Positions 37,493-46,643 of a stretch of 64,000 nucleotides of DNA are shown in pieces. A program made the position numbers and the translations under genes. The notes below the pieces were generated by a model. The model made no database searches. It was not told the DNA's origin and saw only the letters and a list, made by a program, of their open reading frames with translations. The stretch comes from Marinobacter mangrovi (lineage in GTDB: Bacteria > Pseudomonadota > Gammaproteobacteria > Pseudomonadales > Oleiphilaceae). Where the stretch lies: positions 124,001-188,000 of the forward strand of contig NZ_JAERVO010000008.1 of NCBI RefSeq assembly GCF_016798325.1. The letters run 5' to 3'. Each line of letters starts with the position of its first letter. The stretch's first letter is position 1.

Positions 37493-38755
37493 TCAGCGCT
37501 TCTTCATGGACTGGAAGAATTCATCGTTGGTCTTGGTATCGCGCAGCTTGTCCAGCAGGAACTCCAGGGCGGCGGTGTCGTCGTCCATGGAGTGCAGCAG
37601 CTTGCGCAGGATCCAGATCCGCTGGATGTCCGCTTCGCTCATCAGCAGATCTTCCCGGCGCGTGCCGGAGCTGCGGATGTTGATGGCCGGATACGTCCGC
37701 CGTTCGGCAATCTTGCGGTCCAGATGGACCTCCATGTTGCCGGTGCCCTTGAATTCCTCGTAGATGACCTCGTCCATCTTGGAGCCGGTGTTGACCAGCG
37801 CGGTCGCCAGGATGGTCAGGCTGCCGCCTTCCTCGACGTTACGCGCGGCACCGAAGAAACGCTTGGGCTTCTCCAGGGCGTGGGCGTCGACACCACCGGT
37901 GAGGACTTTACCCGAGGACGGGATCACGGTGTTGTAGGCACGGGCCAGACGGGTGATGGAATCCAGCAGGATCACCACGTCTTTCTTGTGCTCGACCAGC
38001 CGCTTGGCCTTTTCGATCACCATTTCCGCAACCTGAACGTGACGGGCCGGCGGCTCGTCGAAGGTCGAGGCGATGACCTCGCCGCGGACGGTCCGCTGCA
38101 TCTCGGTCACTTCCTCCGGCCGTTCGTCAATCAGCAGCACCATCACGTGGCACTCCGGATTATTGCGGGTGATCGACTGGGCGATGCCCTGCATCAGCAG
38201 CGTCTTACCCGCTTTCGGCGGCGACACGATCAGGCCACGCTGGCCTTTACCGATGGGCGCCACCAGGTCGAGAACCCGGGAGGACAGATCCTCGGTACTG
38301 CCGTTACCGGCTTCGAGCGTCAGGCGCTCATCCGGGAACAGCGGCGTCAGGTTTTCGAACAGGATCTTGTTACGGGCATTGTCCGGCTTGTCGAAGTTGA
38401 TCTCGTTGACCTTGAGCAGAGCGAAATAACGCTCGCCGTCCTTCGGGGGACGAATCTTGCCGGCAATGGTATCGCCTGTACGCAGGTTGAAACGGCGGAT
38501 CTGGCTCGGTGACACGTAAATGTCGTCCGGTCCCGCCAGGTAAGACGCGTCGGCGGAACGCAGGAAGCCAAAGCCGTCCTGGAGGATCTCCAGCACGCCG
38601 TCCCCGTAGATGTCCTCGCCACTTTTGGCGTGCTTCTTCAGAATTGAGAAGATGACATCCTGCTTGCGAGAACGGGCCAGATTATCGAGTCCCATTTCCT
38701 GGGCAATATCCAGCAGCTCGGGAACGGGTTTCTGCTTGAGTTCGGTAAGGTTCAT
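37493..38755 (-). CDS. rho: Transcription termination factor Rho
   Basis: 420 residues. A helical N-terminal domain and RNA-binding cold-shock domain ([32 protein letters not shown]) precede the RecA-like motor with the Walker A motif [12 protein letters not shown], Walker [17 protein letters not shown] and the Q- and R-loop region. It forms a hexamer that pulls RNA and releases RNA polymerase. A hairpin follows the stop (GCGCCCCTG near 37448-37480 arms) without a T tract, so it is not a standard terminator. Confidence 0.97.
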   Translation of the reverse strand: MNLTELKQKPVPELLDIAQEMGLDNLARSRKQDVIFSILKKHAKSGEDIYGDGVLEILQDGFGFLRSADASYLAGPDDIYVSPSQIRRFNLRTGDTIAGKIRPPKDGERYFALLKVNEINFDKPDNARNKILFENLTPLFPDERLTLEAGNGSTEDLSSRVLDLVAPIGKGQRGLIVSPPKAGKTLLMQGIAQSITRNNPECHVMVLLIDERPEEVTEMQRTVRGEVIASTFDEPPARHVQVAEMVIEKAKRLVEHKKDVVILLDSITRLARAYNTVIPSSGKVLTGGVDAHALEKPKRFFGAARNVEEGGSLTILATALVNTGSKMDEVIYEEFKGTGNMEVHLDRKIAERRTYPAINIRSSGTRREDLLMSEADIQRIWILRKLLHSMDDDTAALEFLLDKLRDTKTNDEFFQSMKKR

Positions 38756-38922
38756 ATTTTGTTTGTGACGAATTGGAATGGAATATCAATCAGGTTTGCG
38801 AAGACAGGGGGTAGCCCCTGGACGTAACGTGATGCTTTTAAATATTGGGACAGAAACCGTGAGGCGGGCGCCAATACGGCTTTTTCAAATGGAAGCGTGT
38901 AAACGTGCCGGCCATTATAGCA
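38756..38922 (-). promoter_or_regulatory. rho promoter and long leader
   Basis: The minus strand has TGC-TATAAT (38922-38914), a perfect -10 with an extended TGn element. The implied start near 38907 gives a leader of about 150 bases before the rho ATG. The leader contains a stable hairpin CAGGGG-CTAC-CCCCTG (38820-38805). E. coli rho is attenuated by Rho in its own leader, so a long leader is expected; the mechanism here is inference. The remaining bases to 39075 hold no gene and no clear moaB promoter. Confidence 0.55.
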
Positions 38923-39075
38923 ACAAGTTTGGCCATTACCACCCCTTCCAAAATTGCGGTGACAACAGGATACTGGTTGGCACGTCCTTACGATATAGCG
39001 CGTTTTTCAACCCGTAGCAAGCCAACCGTTGATTTTCGGTCTATTCAGGCCCCCGGAATTGGAAAAATTTGACCC

Positions 39076-39651
39076 ATGGCAAAGTCCGACACCTTCGTAC
39101 CACTGAACGTCGCCATCCTGACGGTTTCCGACAGCCGCGGCCCCGCAGAAGACACGTCCGGCCAGTACCTGACCGACCAGGCCAACGCCGCTGGCCACCG
39201 GGTCCTCGAGCGCCGCCTGCTTCCGGACGACATCTACCTGATCCGCGCCCTGATTGCCCGCTGGATCGCAGACAACCGCATCCAGGTCGTCATGATCACC
39301 GGCGGCACCGGTTTCCATGAGCGCGACAGCACGCCGGAAGCGGTCAAGCCGCTGTTCGACAAGGAAATCGATGGCTTCGGCGAAGAATTCCGCCGCCTGT
39401 CGGCCGACGACATCGGCTCCTCCACCATCCAGTCCAGAGCCCTTGGCGGGCTGTCCAACAACACGGTGGTGTTCTGCCTGCCCGGTTCGACGGGTGCCTG
39501 CACCCTGGGCTGGGACAAGATCCTGAAGGAACAGCTGGACAGCCGCCACCGCCCCTGCAATTTCTCGGCGCTGGTCAACCGCAAGTCGGAGAAGCCGGTG
39601 TATCGCCTGGACGAGCGCCTCGACACGGGAAGCGACCATGCGTCCCACTGA
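39076..39651 (+). CDS. moaB: Molybdopterin adenylyl-transfer protein MoaB
   Basis: 191 residues. The MoaB/Mog fold is shown by VAILTVSDSRGPAEDTSGQYL, the ITGGTGFHERDSTPEAV loop (GTG motif and catalytic Asp) and FCLPGSTGACTLGWDKIL. It adenylylates molybdopterin before metal insertion. It starts the molybdenum cofactor run, with moeA overlapping its last 14 bases. The ribosome site is poor (GGAAAAATTTGACCC before the ATG). Confidence 0.93.
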   Translation: MAKSDTFVPLNVAILTVSDSRGPAEDTSGQYLTDQANAAGHRVLERRLLPDDIYLIRALIARWIADNRIQVVMITGGTGFHERDSTPEAVKPLFDKEIDGFGEEFRRLSADDIGSSTIQSRALGGLSNNTVVFCLPGSTGACTLGWDKILKEQLDSRHRPCNFSALVNRKSEKPVYRLDERLDTGSDHASH

Positions 39652-40852
39652 CGGCCTCACCTCGCTCGACGACGCCCTGGCCCAACTGCTGCCTCAGGCG
39701 AATACCGTCGCAGGCACGGAAACATTACCATTACGTCACGCGCTGGGGCGGATCCTGGCAACCGGTCAAAATGTGCCTGCCGACGTGCCGCCCGCCGACA
39801 ATAGCGCAGTGGATGGCTACGCTGTCCGCATCGCAGACCTCACGGACCAGCCGTTGCCGGTCAGCCAGCGCATTCCCGCCGGCGTTGCCCCGGAACCCCT
39901 GACGCCCGGCAGTGCCGCCCGCATTTTTACGGGGGCCTCGGTTCCCGAAGGCGCTGACGCGGTCCTGATGCAGGAAAACGTCCTCGTCGACGACACCGGA
40001 CTGCACACCTCGCAACAGCCGGAGTCCGGCCAGAATATCCGCCCCCGGGGCCAGGATCTCAAGGCCGGCGCCGTTGCCCTCAGTGCCGGCACTCGCCTGC
40101 GGCCGCAGGAGTTGGGTTTGCTGGCCTCCCTGGGCATTGCGGAAGTGCCGGTGCGCCGTCCGGTTCGGGTCGCCATCCTGACCACCGGTGACGAACTGGT
40201 CCCGCCCGGCGAACCGCTGCCACCGGGCAAGATCTACAACACCAATCGCTTCACCCTGGACGCCCTGCTCCAGCAGATGCACTGCGAGGTGATCGACCTG
40301 GGCGATGTGGCGGACACCCGCGAGGCGACACTGAGCGCCCTGGAACGGGCCGGGCGCGAAGCGGACCTGATCCTGTCGAGCGGCGGCGTCTCCGTCGGCG
40401 AAGAAGACCATGTCCGCGCCGCGATGGAATCCCTGGGCGATGTGGCCCTGTGGCGCCTGGCACTCAAACCCGGTAAACCGCTGGCCTTCGGCCACGTGGG
40501 CGACACGCCGATGCTGGGACTGCCGGGCAATCCGGCGGCGGTGCTGGTGACGTTCCTGATCGTCGCCGCACCGTTCATACGGCGCCTGCAGGGCGCTGCC
40601 GACTTAAAGCCCGCCTTTCCGCAACTGCCGGCTGATTTCACCGTGGAACGCGCCTCGCCCCGGCGCGAATTTGTCCGGGCCCGGCGCGTGCTGCAGGATG
40701 GCCAGGCGTGGATCGAAGCCTACCCAAACCAGAGCTCGGGCATGTTAAGCTCGGCCTGTTGGGCCGAAGGTCTGGCGGTCGTGCCGGAAGAGCGTACGAT
40801 CAAACGGGGCGACCCGCTGACCTTCCTGCCATTCACCGATCTGCTGGGCTGA
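39638..40852 (+). CDS. moeA: Molybdopterin molybdenumtransferase MoeA
   Basis: 404 residues, usual length. ADVPPADNSAVDGYAVR, GSAARIFTGASVPEGADAVLMQE, IRPRGQDLKAG, LTTGDELVPPGEPLPPGKIYNTN and LGLPGNPAAVLVTF are all family blocks, covering the domain that binds molybdopterin-AMP. It inserts molybdate to finish the basic cofactor. It overlaps moaB by 14 bases and ends two bases before moaD, so the genes form an operon. Confidence 0.95.
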   Translation: MRPTDGLTSLDDALAQLLPQANTVAGTETLPLRHALGRILATGQNVPADVPPADNSAVDGYAVRIADLTDQPLPVSQRIPAGVAPEPLTPGSAARIFTGASVPEGADAVLMQENVLVDDTGLHTSQQPESGQNIRPRGQDLKAGAVALSAGTRLRPQELGLLASLGIAEVPVRRPVRVAILTTGDELVPPGEPLPPGKIYNTNRFTLDALLQQMHCEVIDLGDVADTREATLSALERAGREADLILSSGGVSVGEEDHVRAAMESLGDVALWRLALKPGKPLAFGHVGDTPMLGLPGNPAAVLVTFLIVAAPFIRRLQGAADLKPAFPQLPADFTVERASPRREFVRARRVLQDGQAWIEAYPNQSSGMLSSACWAEGLAVVPEERTIKRGDPLTFLPFTDLLG

Positions 40853-40854
40853 CC

Positions 40855-41112
40855 ATGAGCGATACCGTGACCGTTAAATTCTTCGCCCGCCTGCGCGAGA
40901 CCCTGCAGACGGATGAACTGGAACTGCCGATCAGCACTCAGGGTACGGTGTCCGACGTGATCGAGAGCCTCGCCAGCCGCGGCGCCCCCTGGGATGTCCT
41001 GCAAGGCGACCAGCCGGTCATGATCGCCGTCAACCAGACCATGGCCCGCCCGACGCAGCCCCTGTCACCGGGCGATGAAGTGGCCCTGTTCCCGCCCGTG
41101 ACCGGCGGTTAG
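40855..41112 (+). CDS. moaD: Molybdopterin synthase small subunit MoaD
   Basis: 85 residues from ATG 40855, two bases after the moeA stop. The ubiquitin-like fold is suggested by VTVKFFARLRETL, and the chain ends DEVALFPPVTGG: the C-terminal Gly-Gly is the site thiocarboxylated by MoeB and used as sulfur donor. The longer start at 40708 lies inside moeA and was rejected. Works with MoaE, encoded ten bases downstream. Confidence 0.94.
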   Translation: MSDTVTVKFFARLRETLQTDELELPISTQGTVSDVIESLASRGAPWDVLQGDQPVMIAVNQTMARPTQPLSPGDEVALFPPVTGG

Positions 41113-41121
41113 GACCGATTC

Positions 41122-41574
41122 ATGATTCGCATCCAGACCGAAGACTTCGATATTGGTGAGCAGACCCGGGCGCTTGGCGGCACCGGCGATACCGGCGCGA
41201 TAGCCACCTTCACCGGGCTGGTCCGGACCCGAGGCGATCGCCAGGACGTTCGCGCCCTGTTCCTGGAGCATTACCCGGGCATGACCGAGTCGGTGATCGA
41301 GGATCTGGTCACCCAGGCCCGCGAGCGCTGGTCCATCCAGGCGGTGCGGGTGATTCACCGGGTTGGCGAACTCGCCCTGGGCGAGCAGATCGTCTTCGTC
41401 GGTGTGGCCAGCGCCCATCGGGGGGATGCATTCGCAGCCTGCGAATTTCTGATGGATGCCCTGAAAACCTCCGCCCCGTTCTGGAAGAAGGAAATCACGG
41501 TGGACGGGGAGTCCCACTGGGTGGAGCAGAAAGCCAGCGACCGGGACAAGGCCAAAAACTGGCAACAGGATTAG
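41122..41574 (+). CDS. moaE: Molybdopterin synthase large subunit MoaE
   Basis: 150 residues. LGGTGDTGAIATFTGLVR, FLEHYPGMTE, HRVGELALGEQIVFVGVASAHR and the C-terminal APFWKKEITVDGESHWVE contain the conserved lysines and substrate loops. MoaE and thiocarboxylated MoaD turn cyclic pyranopterin monophosphate into molybdopterin. The stop overlaps the convergent mobA stop region by four bases, so transcripts of the two strands meet here. Confidence 0.95.
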   Translation: MIRIQTEDFDIGEQTRALGGTGDTGAIATFTGLVRTRGDRQDVRALFLEHYPGMTESVIEDLVTQARERWSIQAVRVIHRVGELALGEQIVFVGVASAHRGDAFAACEFLMDALKTSAPFWKKEITVDGESHWVEQKASDRDKAKNWQQD

Positions 41575-42170
41575 GGCGCCTCCCAATCTTCCGGCGCATT
41601 CAGGTTACGGAATACCGTCGATGCCACAGGCAGATCCAGATACCTCGGATCCTGCGCCCCGGCAAACGCCATCACTTTACGCCCACCCTGCTCAAGATCC
41701 CGTTGTAACGCATCGACCAGACGCACCGGATAGTACCCGTGAAGTGGGTGTAAGCGATCGCCCACTCGCGCCAGCACCATGCGTTGCGGGTCCTGCCGGA
41801 CCGCCCCGGCCAGTTCGCCCATGATATCCGCGGAGACCGCCGGCGTATCGCAGGGCATCACCAGCACACCGACAAAGCCCAGGTCCCGCGCACAACGCAA
41901 TCCCGACAACAAGCCGGCCAGCGGCCCCGCATCATCGAACTCGGGAGCATCGCTCACGACCTTGTCAGCCCATGACCGGTAGTCGGAGAGACGACGATTG
42001 GCGCTGATCAGCAACGTGTCACAATGAGGGCGCAAGGCCTCCGCTGCGGTCGCAACCAGGGGACGCCCCCGCCAGTCGGCCAGACCTTTTTCCACGCCAC
42101 CCAGACGCCGGGCACGGCCGCCGGCAAGGATCAGTCCGCACAGGGTTATTTGAGTATCCGTGTCGGGCAT
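41571..42170 (-). CDS. mobA: Molybdenum cofactor guanylyltransferase MobA
   Basis: 199 residues if ATG 42170 is the start; GGAG lies ten bases upstream. Starts at 42218 and 42344 are possible but extend the protein far beyond MobA length (about 195). The nucleotide-binding LAGGRARRLGGVEKGLADW loop and VLVMPCDTPAVSADIM with the metal Asp are diagnostic. It joins GMP to the molybdenum cofactor for bis-MGD enzymes such as nitrate reductase. It faces the other moco genes in convergent orientation. Confidence 0.92.
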   Translation of the reverse strand: MPDTDTQITLCGLILAGGRARRLGGVEKGLADWRGRPLVATAAEALRPHCDTLLISANRRLSDYRSWADKVVSDAPEFDDAGPLAGLLSGLRCARDLGFVGVLVMPCDTPAVSADIMGELAGAVRQDPQRMVLARVGDRLHPLHGYYPVRLVDALQRDLEQGGRKVMAFAGAQDPRYLDLPVASTVFRNLNAPEDWEAP

Positions 42171-42378
42171 TGCCCCAGGACTCCACGCCAATGAATAATG
42201 CCGCCCACCATGACTCATGCTCTCCGCGACTTCCGCAAAGCTCGGATCGAAGCCGATGGATGCCATCGCTGTAGCAGAGGACAGGATGCCCTCGTCGCAT
42301 AGGCGGCCAGGGACGACCCTCCGGGGCGACGGAAGCGATGACATCCACTGGCTTCAGGCTCCGGGTTTCAGCCGGCCT

Positions 42379-42403
42379 GTTGGGCTTCCTTCGTCAGCCC
42401 AAC
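42379..42403. repeat. REP-like short palindrome
   Basis: GTTGGGCT (42379-42386) and AGCCCAAC (42396-42403) form a perfect 8-bp stem with a nine-base loop, flanked by CCTAC. The form GTAGGTTGGGCT...AGCCCAAC is a common dispersed repeat type in gammaproteobacterial genomes. It lies in a 318-base stretch (42171-42488) between mobA and trxA that otherwise contains only the trxA terminator and no gene I can support. Confidence 0.5.
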
Positions 42404-42420
42404 CTACCTTTGCCGCCCAC

Positions 42421-42454
42421 AAAAAAGCCACCTCCTGGCAGTCAGGAGATGGCT
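42421..42454 (-). terminator. trxA terminator
   Basis: The minus strand reads AGCCATCTCCTG-ACTGC-CAGGAGGTGGCT (12-bp stem with one G-U pair) followed by TTTTT. It begins about 35 bases after the trxA stop. Confidence 0.85.
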
Positions 42455-42488
42455 TTTCCGTCGGCTGGTATGCCCGATCGTCGACAGA

Positions 42489-42815
42489 TCAGAGATTGCT
42501 GTCGAGGAACGCCGCCAGCTGGGACTTGGACAGGGCACCGACCTTGGTCGCGTCCACGTTGCCGTTCTTGAACAGCATCAGCGTCGGGATGCCGCGGATG
42601 TTGAACTTCGGCGGCGTCTGCTCGTTCTCGTCGATGTTGAGCTTGCAGATCTTCAGCTTACCGTCGTATTCCTCGGCGATCTCTTCCAGTACCGGTGCAA
42701 TCATTTTGCACGGACCACACCACTCGGCCCAATAGTCCACCAGGACCGGGGTGTCGGCTTTCAGGACGTCTTCTTCAAAGGAAGCGTCGGTGACGTTTAC
42801 GATATTTCCGCTCAT
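42489..42815 (-). CDS. trxA: Thioredoxin 1
   Basis: 108 residues with the active site WCGPC (Cys33 and Cys36), the same numbering as E. coli Trx1. [18 protein letters not shown] and the cis-proline strand [12 protein letters not shown] complete the fold. It reduces cytoplasmic disulfides, including ribonucleotide reductase, using NADPH through TrxB. AGGAAACAGTA precedes the ATG. In P. aeruginosa trxA is directly followed by rho; here the moco genes intervene. Confidence 0.97.
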   Translation of the reverse strand: MSGNIVNVTDASFEEDVLKADTPVLVDYWAEWCGPCKMIAPVLEEIAEEYDGKLKICKLNIDENEQTPPKFNIRGIPTLMLFKNGNVDATKVGALSKSQLAAFLDSNL

Positions 42816-42993
42816 TACTGTTTCCTGCTGTTGGCAGCACCCGGCAGGCGCACTGCTCCAAACATTTAAGGCCCGTCATCCGACCGGCCCTGTCGAAATC
42901 TACCGACTCAACTTTACGCGAAAGTTCCCTCAGACGGAAAGTCCCTGCACTCCGGCAGGCACTGGCTTCCTGACCCTGGACTTGGATCCGCTA

Positions 42994-43023
42994 CTGACAG
43001 GTTGGCGGGGTTTGTCTTATAGT
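42994..43023 (+). promoter_or_regulatory. Candidate ppx promoter
   Basis: CTGACA (42994-42999) and TATAGT (43018-43023), each five of six consensus bases, are separated by 18 bases. Transcription would begin near 43030, about 65 bases before the ppx start. Confidence 0.5.
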
Positions 43024-43093
43024 TACCCGCAGTGTCGGTTCACCATAAAGAGCCTCACACAATATACGGCCTGGCAAGAGGATTTCAAGACAC

Positions 43094-44605
43094 GTGACGG
43101 CCCCCAACCCCGCCACCGAGCCAGAGCTGCTGGCAGCCATCGACATGGGCTCCAACAGCTTCCATATGGTGATTGCCCGCCTGATCCACGGTGAGATTCG
43201 CACCGTCGAGAAAATGGGTGAAAAGGTCCAGCTCGGCGCTGGCCTCGACGCCGACAACAACCTGACCGAAGACGCCCAGCAACGCGCACTGGACTGCCTG
43301 AGCCGCTTCGCGCAGCGCCTGCAGGGCATGCCGCCGTCCGCGGTCCAGATCGTCGGCACCAACGCCCTTCGGGTTGCCCGTAATACCAATCGATTCATGG
43401 AGCGGGCCGAAGCGGTGCTGGGCTTTCCGGTGGAAATCATCGCCGGCCGCGAGGAGGCCCGCCTGATCTACCTGGGCGTCTCCCACACCCTCGCGGACGA
43501 TACCGGTCGCCGCCTGGTCATCGACATCGGCGGAGGCAGCACCGAGTTCATCATCGGCGAGCGCTTCGAAGCCCAGGCCCTGGAAAGCCTGCACATGGGC
43601 TGCGTGTCGTTTCGCAATCGCTACTTCCCGGACGGCAAGATCCCGCGCAAGCAAATGGACAGGGCGGTAACCCACGCCTCCCAGGAGCTGCTCAACATTC
43701 GCCACCGCTTCCGCCACCTGGGCTGGCAGAGCGCGGTGGGCTCCTCGGGTTCGATCAAGGCGATTTCATCGGTGCTGGCCAACCTCAAGTTGACCAACGG
43801 CACCATCACCCTGGACGCGCTGCGCGAACTGCGCCAGCGCCTGGTGGATATGGGCAACGTCGAGCGGCTGTCAGACCTCGGCGTCCGCGCGGACCGGCAA
43901 AGCATCTTTCCCGCAGGCCTGGCAATACTGCTGGCCGCCTTTGAGTCACTGGAGATCGAATCCATGACCTACACCGATGGCGCCCTGCGCGAGGGCCTGC
44001 TCTACGACATTGTCGGCCGCATCCAGCATGAGGATGTGCGCGAGCGCACCACCCAGGCGCTGCAAGGCCGATACGACATCGATACGTCGCATGCTGCGGC
44101 GGTGGAGGAAACGGCGATCGCCGCCTACCGGCAAGTCGCCGAAGCCTGGCAGATCAACACCGAGTTCGACGAGGACCTGCTGCGCTGGGCCTGCCGCCTG
44201 CACGAAATCGGCCTGACCATCTCCCACAGCCAGTACCACAAGCATGGCGCCTATCTGCTGCGCTATTCGGATCTCTCCGGTTTCTCCCAGCAGGGTCAAC
44301 AGAATCTGGCCACCCTGGTGCGAGGCCATCGGCGCAAGTTTTCCAATGCCGTGTTCGAGGGGTGTGACGAGGACGATGTACCGCGGCTGCAGCGTTTGTG
44401 CATCCTGTTGCGGCTGGCCAACCTGATCCAGCACCCACGCAACATGGAACAACCCGCGGGTTTCAAGGTCGAGATCACCAGCCCCAGCGAACTGACTGTG
44501 AGCTTCGCCGAGGGCTGGCTGGAAGAGCGGCCGCTGACCCGGGCCGACCTGGAAAACGAAAAGGACTACCTGGCTCGCCAGAAGTTCACACTGAACGTGG
44601 TCTAA
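43094..44605 (+). CDS. ppx: Exopolyphosphatase
   Basis: 503 residues from a GTG start with GAGGA upstream. The actin-like ATPase fold is seen in LAAIDMGSNSFHMVIARL and VIDIGGGSTEFIIGERF. The C-terminal half is an HD-like helical domain (HEIGLTISHSQYHKHGAYLL). The family releases phosphate from polyphosphate and some members hydrolyse pppGpp, so GppA-like activity is possible. It is divergent from trxA, as in P. aeruginosa. No ppk gene is beside it. Confidence 0.92.
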   Translation: MTAPNPATEPELLAAIDMGSNSFHMVIARLIHGEIRTVEKMGEKVQLGAGLDADNNLTEDAQQRALDCLSRFAQRLQGMPPSAVQIVGTNALRVARNTNRFMERAEAVLGFPVEIIAGREEARLIYLGVSHTLADDTGRRLVIDIGGGSTEFIIGERFEAQALESLHMGCVSFRNRYFPDGKIPRKQMDRAVTHASQELLNIRHRFRHLGWQSAVGSSGSIKAISSVLANLKLTNGTITLDALRELRQRLVDMGNVERLSDLGVRADRQSIFPAGLAILLAAFESLEIESMTYTDGALREGLLYDIVGRIQHEDVRERTTQALQGRYDIDTSHAAAVEETAIAAYRQVAEAWQINTEFDEDLLRWACRLHEIGLTISHSQYHKHGAYLLRYSDLSGFSQQGQQNLATLVRGHRRKFSNAVFEGCDEDDVPRLQRLCILLRLANLIQHPRNMEQPAGFKVEITSPSELTVSFAEGWLEERPLTRADLENEKDYLARQKFTLNVV

Positions 44606-44627
44606 CAGGGCGGCAGAACCGCCCCGG

Positions 44628-46559
44628 TCAGGACAGCTCGCCTTCCAGGCTCTCCAGCGTCTCGGACACGTCCAGCCACTCCATCTCGACCGATTCCAGA
44701 TCGCCTTTGGCCTGGGCCTGCTGGCCCAGGGCCACCTTGAGCTCTTCCTTGCGCGCCGCCTCGTAGAGCCCGGCGTCTCCCAGCGTGTCTTCCAGCGCCG
44801 CCAATTGCTTCTGCAGTTCCGCCATCCGGGCTTCCAGCTGCTGCTGGCGCTTGCGGTAGGGACTCATCTTCTGACGCAACGCCGCCTCCGCCCGCTTACG
44901 CGCTTTGCGGTCGTCGGCGTTCTCGCCGACTTCCGGACGGGCCGGTTCGCTCTCTGACGCGTCACGCCTTGGCGCCCGGCTGTCGTCGGTCCGTCGATCT
45001 GCCAGCCAGCGTTCGTAGTCGTCCAGATCGCCCTCATACTCCCGAACGACACCCTCATTGACCATGAGGAATTCGTCCACTGTGTTGCGCAGCAGGTGGC
45101 GGTCGTGGGAAACGATCACAACCGCGCCGTCGAACTGCTGCAGCGCCATGGTCAGGGCCTGGCGCATTTCCAGGTCCAGGTGGTTGGTCGGCTCATCAAG
45201 CAACAGGAGATTGGGCTTGGCCCAGGCAATCAGGGACAGCGCCACCCGAGCCTTTTCGCCCCCCGAGAAATTGCGGATGCGATCCAGCGCGTCGTCGCCG
45301 TGGAATCCGAAACCACCCAGGAAGTTGCGGATCGCCTGTTCGGACGCCTTGGGCGCAGCCCGCTGCAGGTGCAGGAACGGACTGGCGTCCAGGTCCAGCG
45401 ACTCCAGCTGATGCTGGGCAAAGTAGCCAACAGAAAGATGTTCACCGGTGGTGCGTTCGCCGGCAAGCAGGGCATCACCGCCCAGCAACGCATTGATCAG
45501 GGTCGACTTGCCGGCACCGTTCGGCCCCAACAGCCCCAGGCGCGTGCCCGGCAACAGCGTCAGGTTGACGTTGTTCAGAATCACCGTGTCGCCATGGCCG
45601 GCCTGACCGTTACGGATAGACAGCAGCGGGCTGCTGATCTTGTCCGCCGTTGGGAAACGGAACTCGAACGGCGAATCCACATGCGCCGGCGCGATCCGCT
45701 CCATGCGCTCCAGCGCTTTTATCCGGCTCTGCGCCTGGCGGGCCTTGGTGGCCTTGGCCTTGAAACGGGTGATGAACTGCTCGATCTCGGCAATACGGGC
45801 CTGCTGACGCTCGTAGCCGGCCTGCTGCTGGGCCAGGCGTTCACTGCGCTGGGTCTCGAAATCGGTGTAATTGCCGGTATAGGTCACCAGCGCGCGCTGA
45901 TCGAAATGCAGCACGTGGGTCGCCACCCGATCCATAAAATCCCGGTCGTGGGAAATAAACAGCAAGGTGCCCGGATAGCGGCGCAACCAGTTTTCCAGCC
46001 AGAAGCAGGCGTCCAGATCCAGGTGGTTGGTGGGCTCATCCAGCAGCAGCAGATCGGACGGCCGCATCAGGGCCTGGGCCAGGTTCAGGCGAATCCGCCA
46101 CCCCCCGGAAAACGCCGTGACCGGCCGGTCCGCATCCGCATCGGCAAAACCCAGGCCGCGCAGCAGCGTTTCCGCTCGACGTGACGCCGACCAGGCTTCA
46201 TGCAGATCCAGCTCACCGTGGATGCGGGCCTGGGCCAGTTCATCGCCATCGGTTTCGGCGACCGCCAAGGCCCGCTCCAGGCGACGCAGCTCGATGTCGC
46301 CATCCAGCACGAAATCCCGCGCGCTGCGATCGGTGGCATCCACCTCCTGAGCCATATGGGCCAGCCGACAGCCGCCGGGCAGGTCGACGTCACCGGCTTC
46401 GGGCGCCAGCTCGCCAAGGATCAGACTGAACAGGCTCGACTTGCCCGCGCCATTGGCCCCGACGATCGCCACCCGCTGTCCGGGCTGGATCGTGGCCGAG
46501 GTCCGTTCTAGCAGCCATTGGCCGCCCCGTTGTAAACTGAGATTCGATAGTGTCAGCAT
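44628..46559 (-). CDS. yheS: ABC-F ATPase, YheS type
   Basis: 643 residues, close to E. coli YheS. Two ATPase domains: Walker A VGANGAGKSSLF and LGPNGAGKSTLINALL, signatures FSGGWRIRLNLAQ and FSGGEKARVALSL, both with LLLDEPTNHLDL. A linker helix with FEQRRSERLAQQQ-like charge pattern lies between them, and the last ~80 residues form a coiled coil (LEARMAELQKQLAALE). ABC-F proteins bind the ribosomal E site and have no membrane domain. The same gene neighbours the next two small genes in Pseudomonas. Confidence 0.9.
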   Translation of the reverse strand: MLTLSNLSLQRGGQWLLERTSATIQPGQRVAIVGANGAGKSSLFSLILGELAPEAGDVDLPGGCRLAHMAQEVDATDRSARDFVLDGDIELRRLERALAVAETDGDELAQARIHGELDLHEAWSASRRAETLLRGLGFADADADRPVTAFSGGWRIRLNLAQALMRPSDLLLLDEPTNHLDLDACFWLENWLRRYPGTLLFISHDRDFMDRVATHVLHFDQRALVTYTGNYTDFETQRSERLAQQQAGYERQQARIAEIEQFITRFKAKATKARQAQSRIKALERMERIAPAHVDSPFEFRFPTADKISSPLLSIRNGQAGHGDTVILNNVNLTLLPGTRLGLLGPNGAGKSTLINALLGGDALLAGERTTGEHLSVGYFAQHQLESLDLDASPFLHLQRAAPKASEQAIRNFLGGFGFHGDDALDRIRNFSGGEKARVALSLIAWAKPNLLLLDEPTNHLDLEMRQALTMALQQFDGAVVIVSHDRHLLRNTVDEFLMVNEGVVREYEGDLDDYERWLADRRTDDSRAPRRDASESEPARPEVGENADDRKARKRAEAALRQKMSPYRKRQQQLEARMAELQKQLAALEDTLGDAGLYEAARKEELKVALGQQAQAKGDLESVEMEWLDVSETLESLEGELS

Positions 46560-46643
46560 GCGCGCATTCTATCAGAGCTGTTGGCCGGGCGGCTGCAGTG
46601 AAACATGCGTATCGCATCGGGCCACTCCCGCATCGGAGCTTTC

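Noticed and set aside
39076-42170. The moco block as recently acquired foreign DNA
   Set aside because: Base composition and codon choice look like the neighbours, and no integrase or attachment repeat flanks it.
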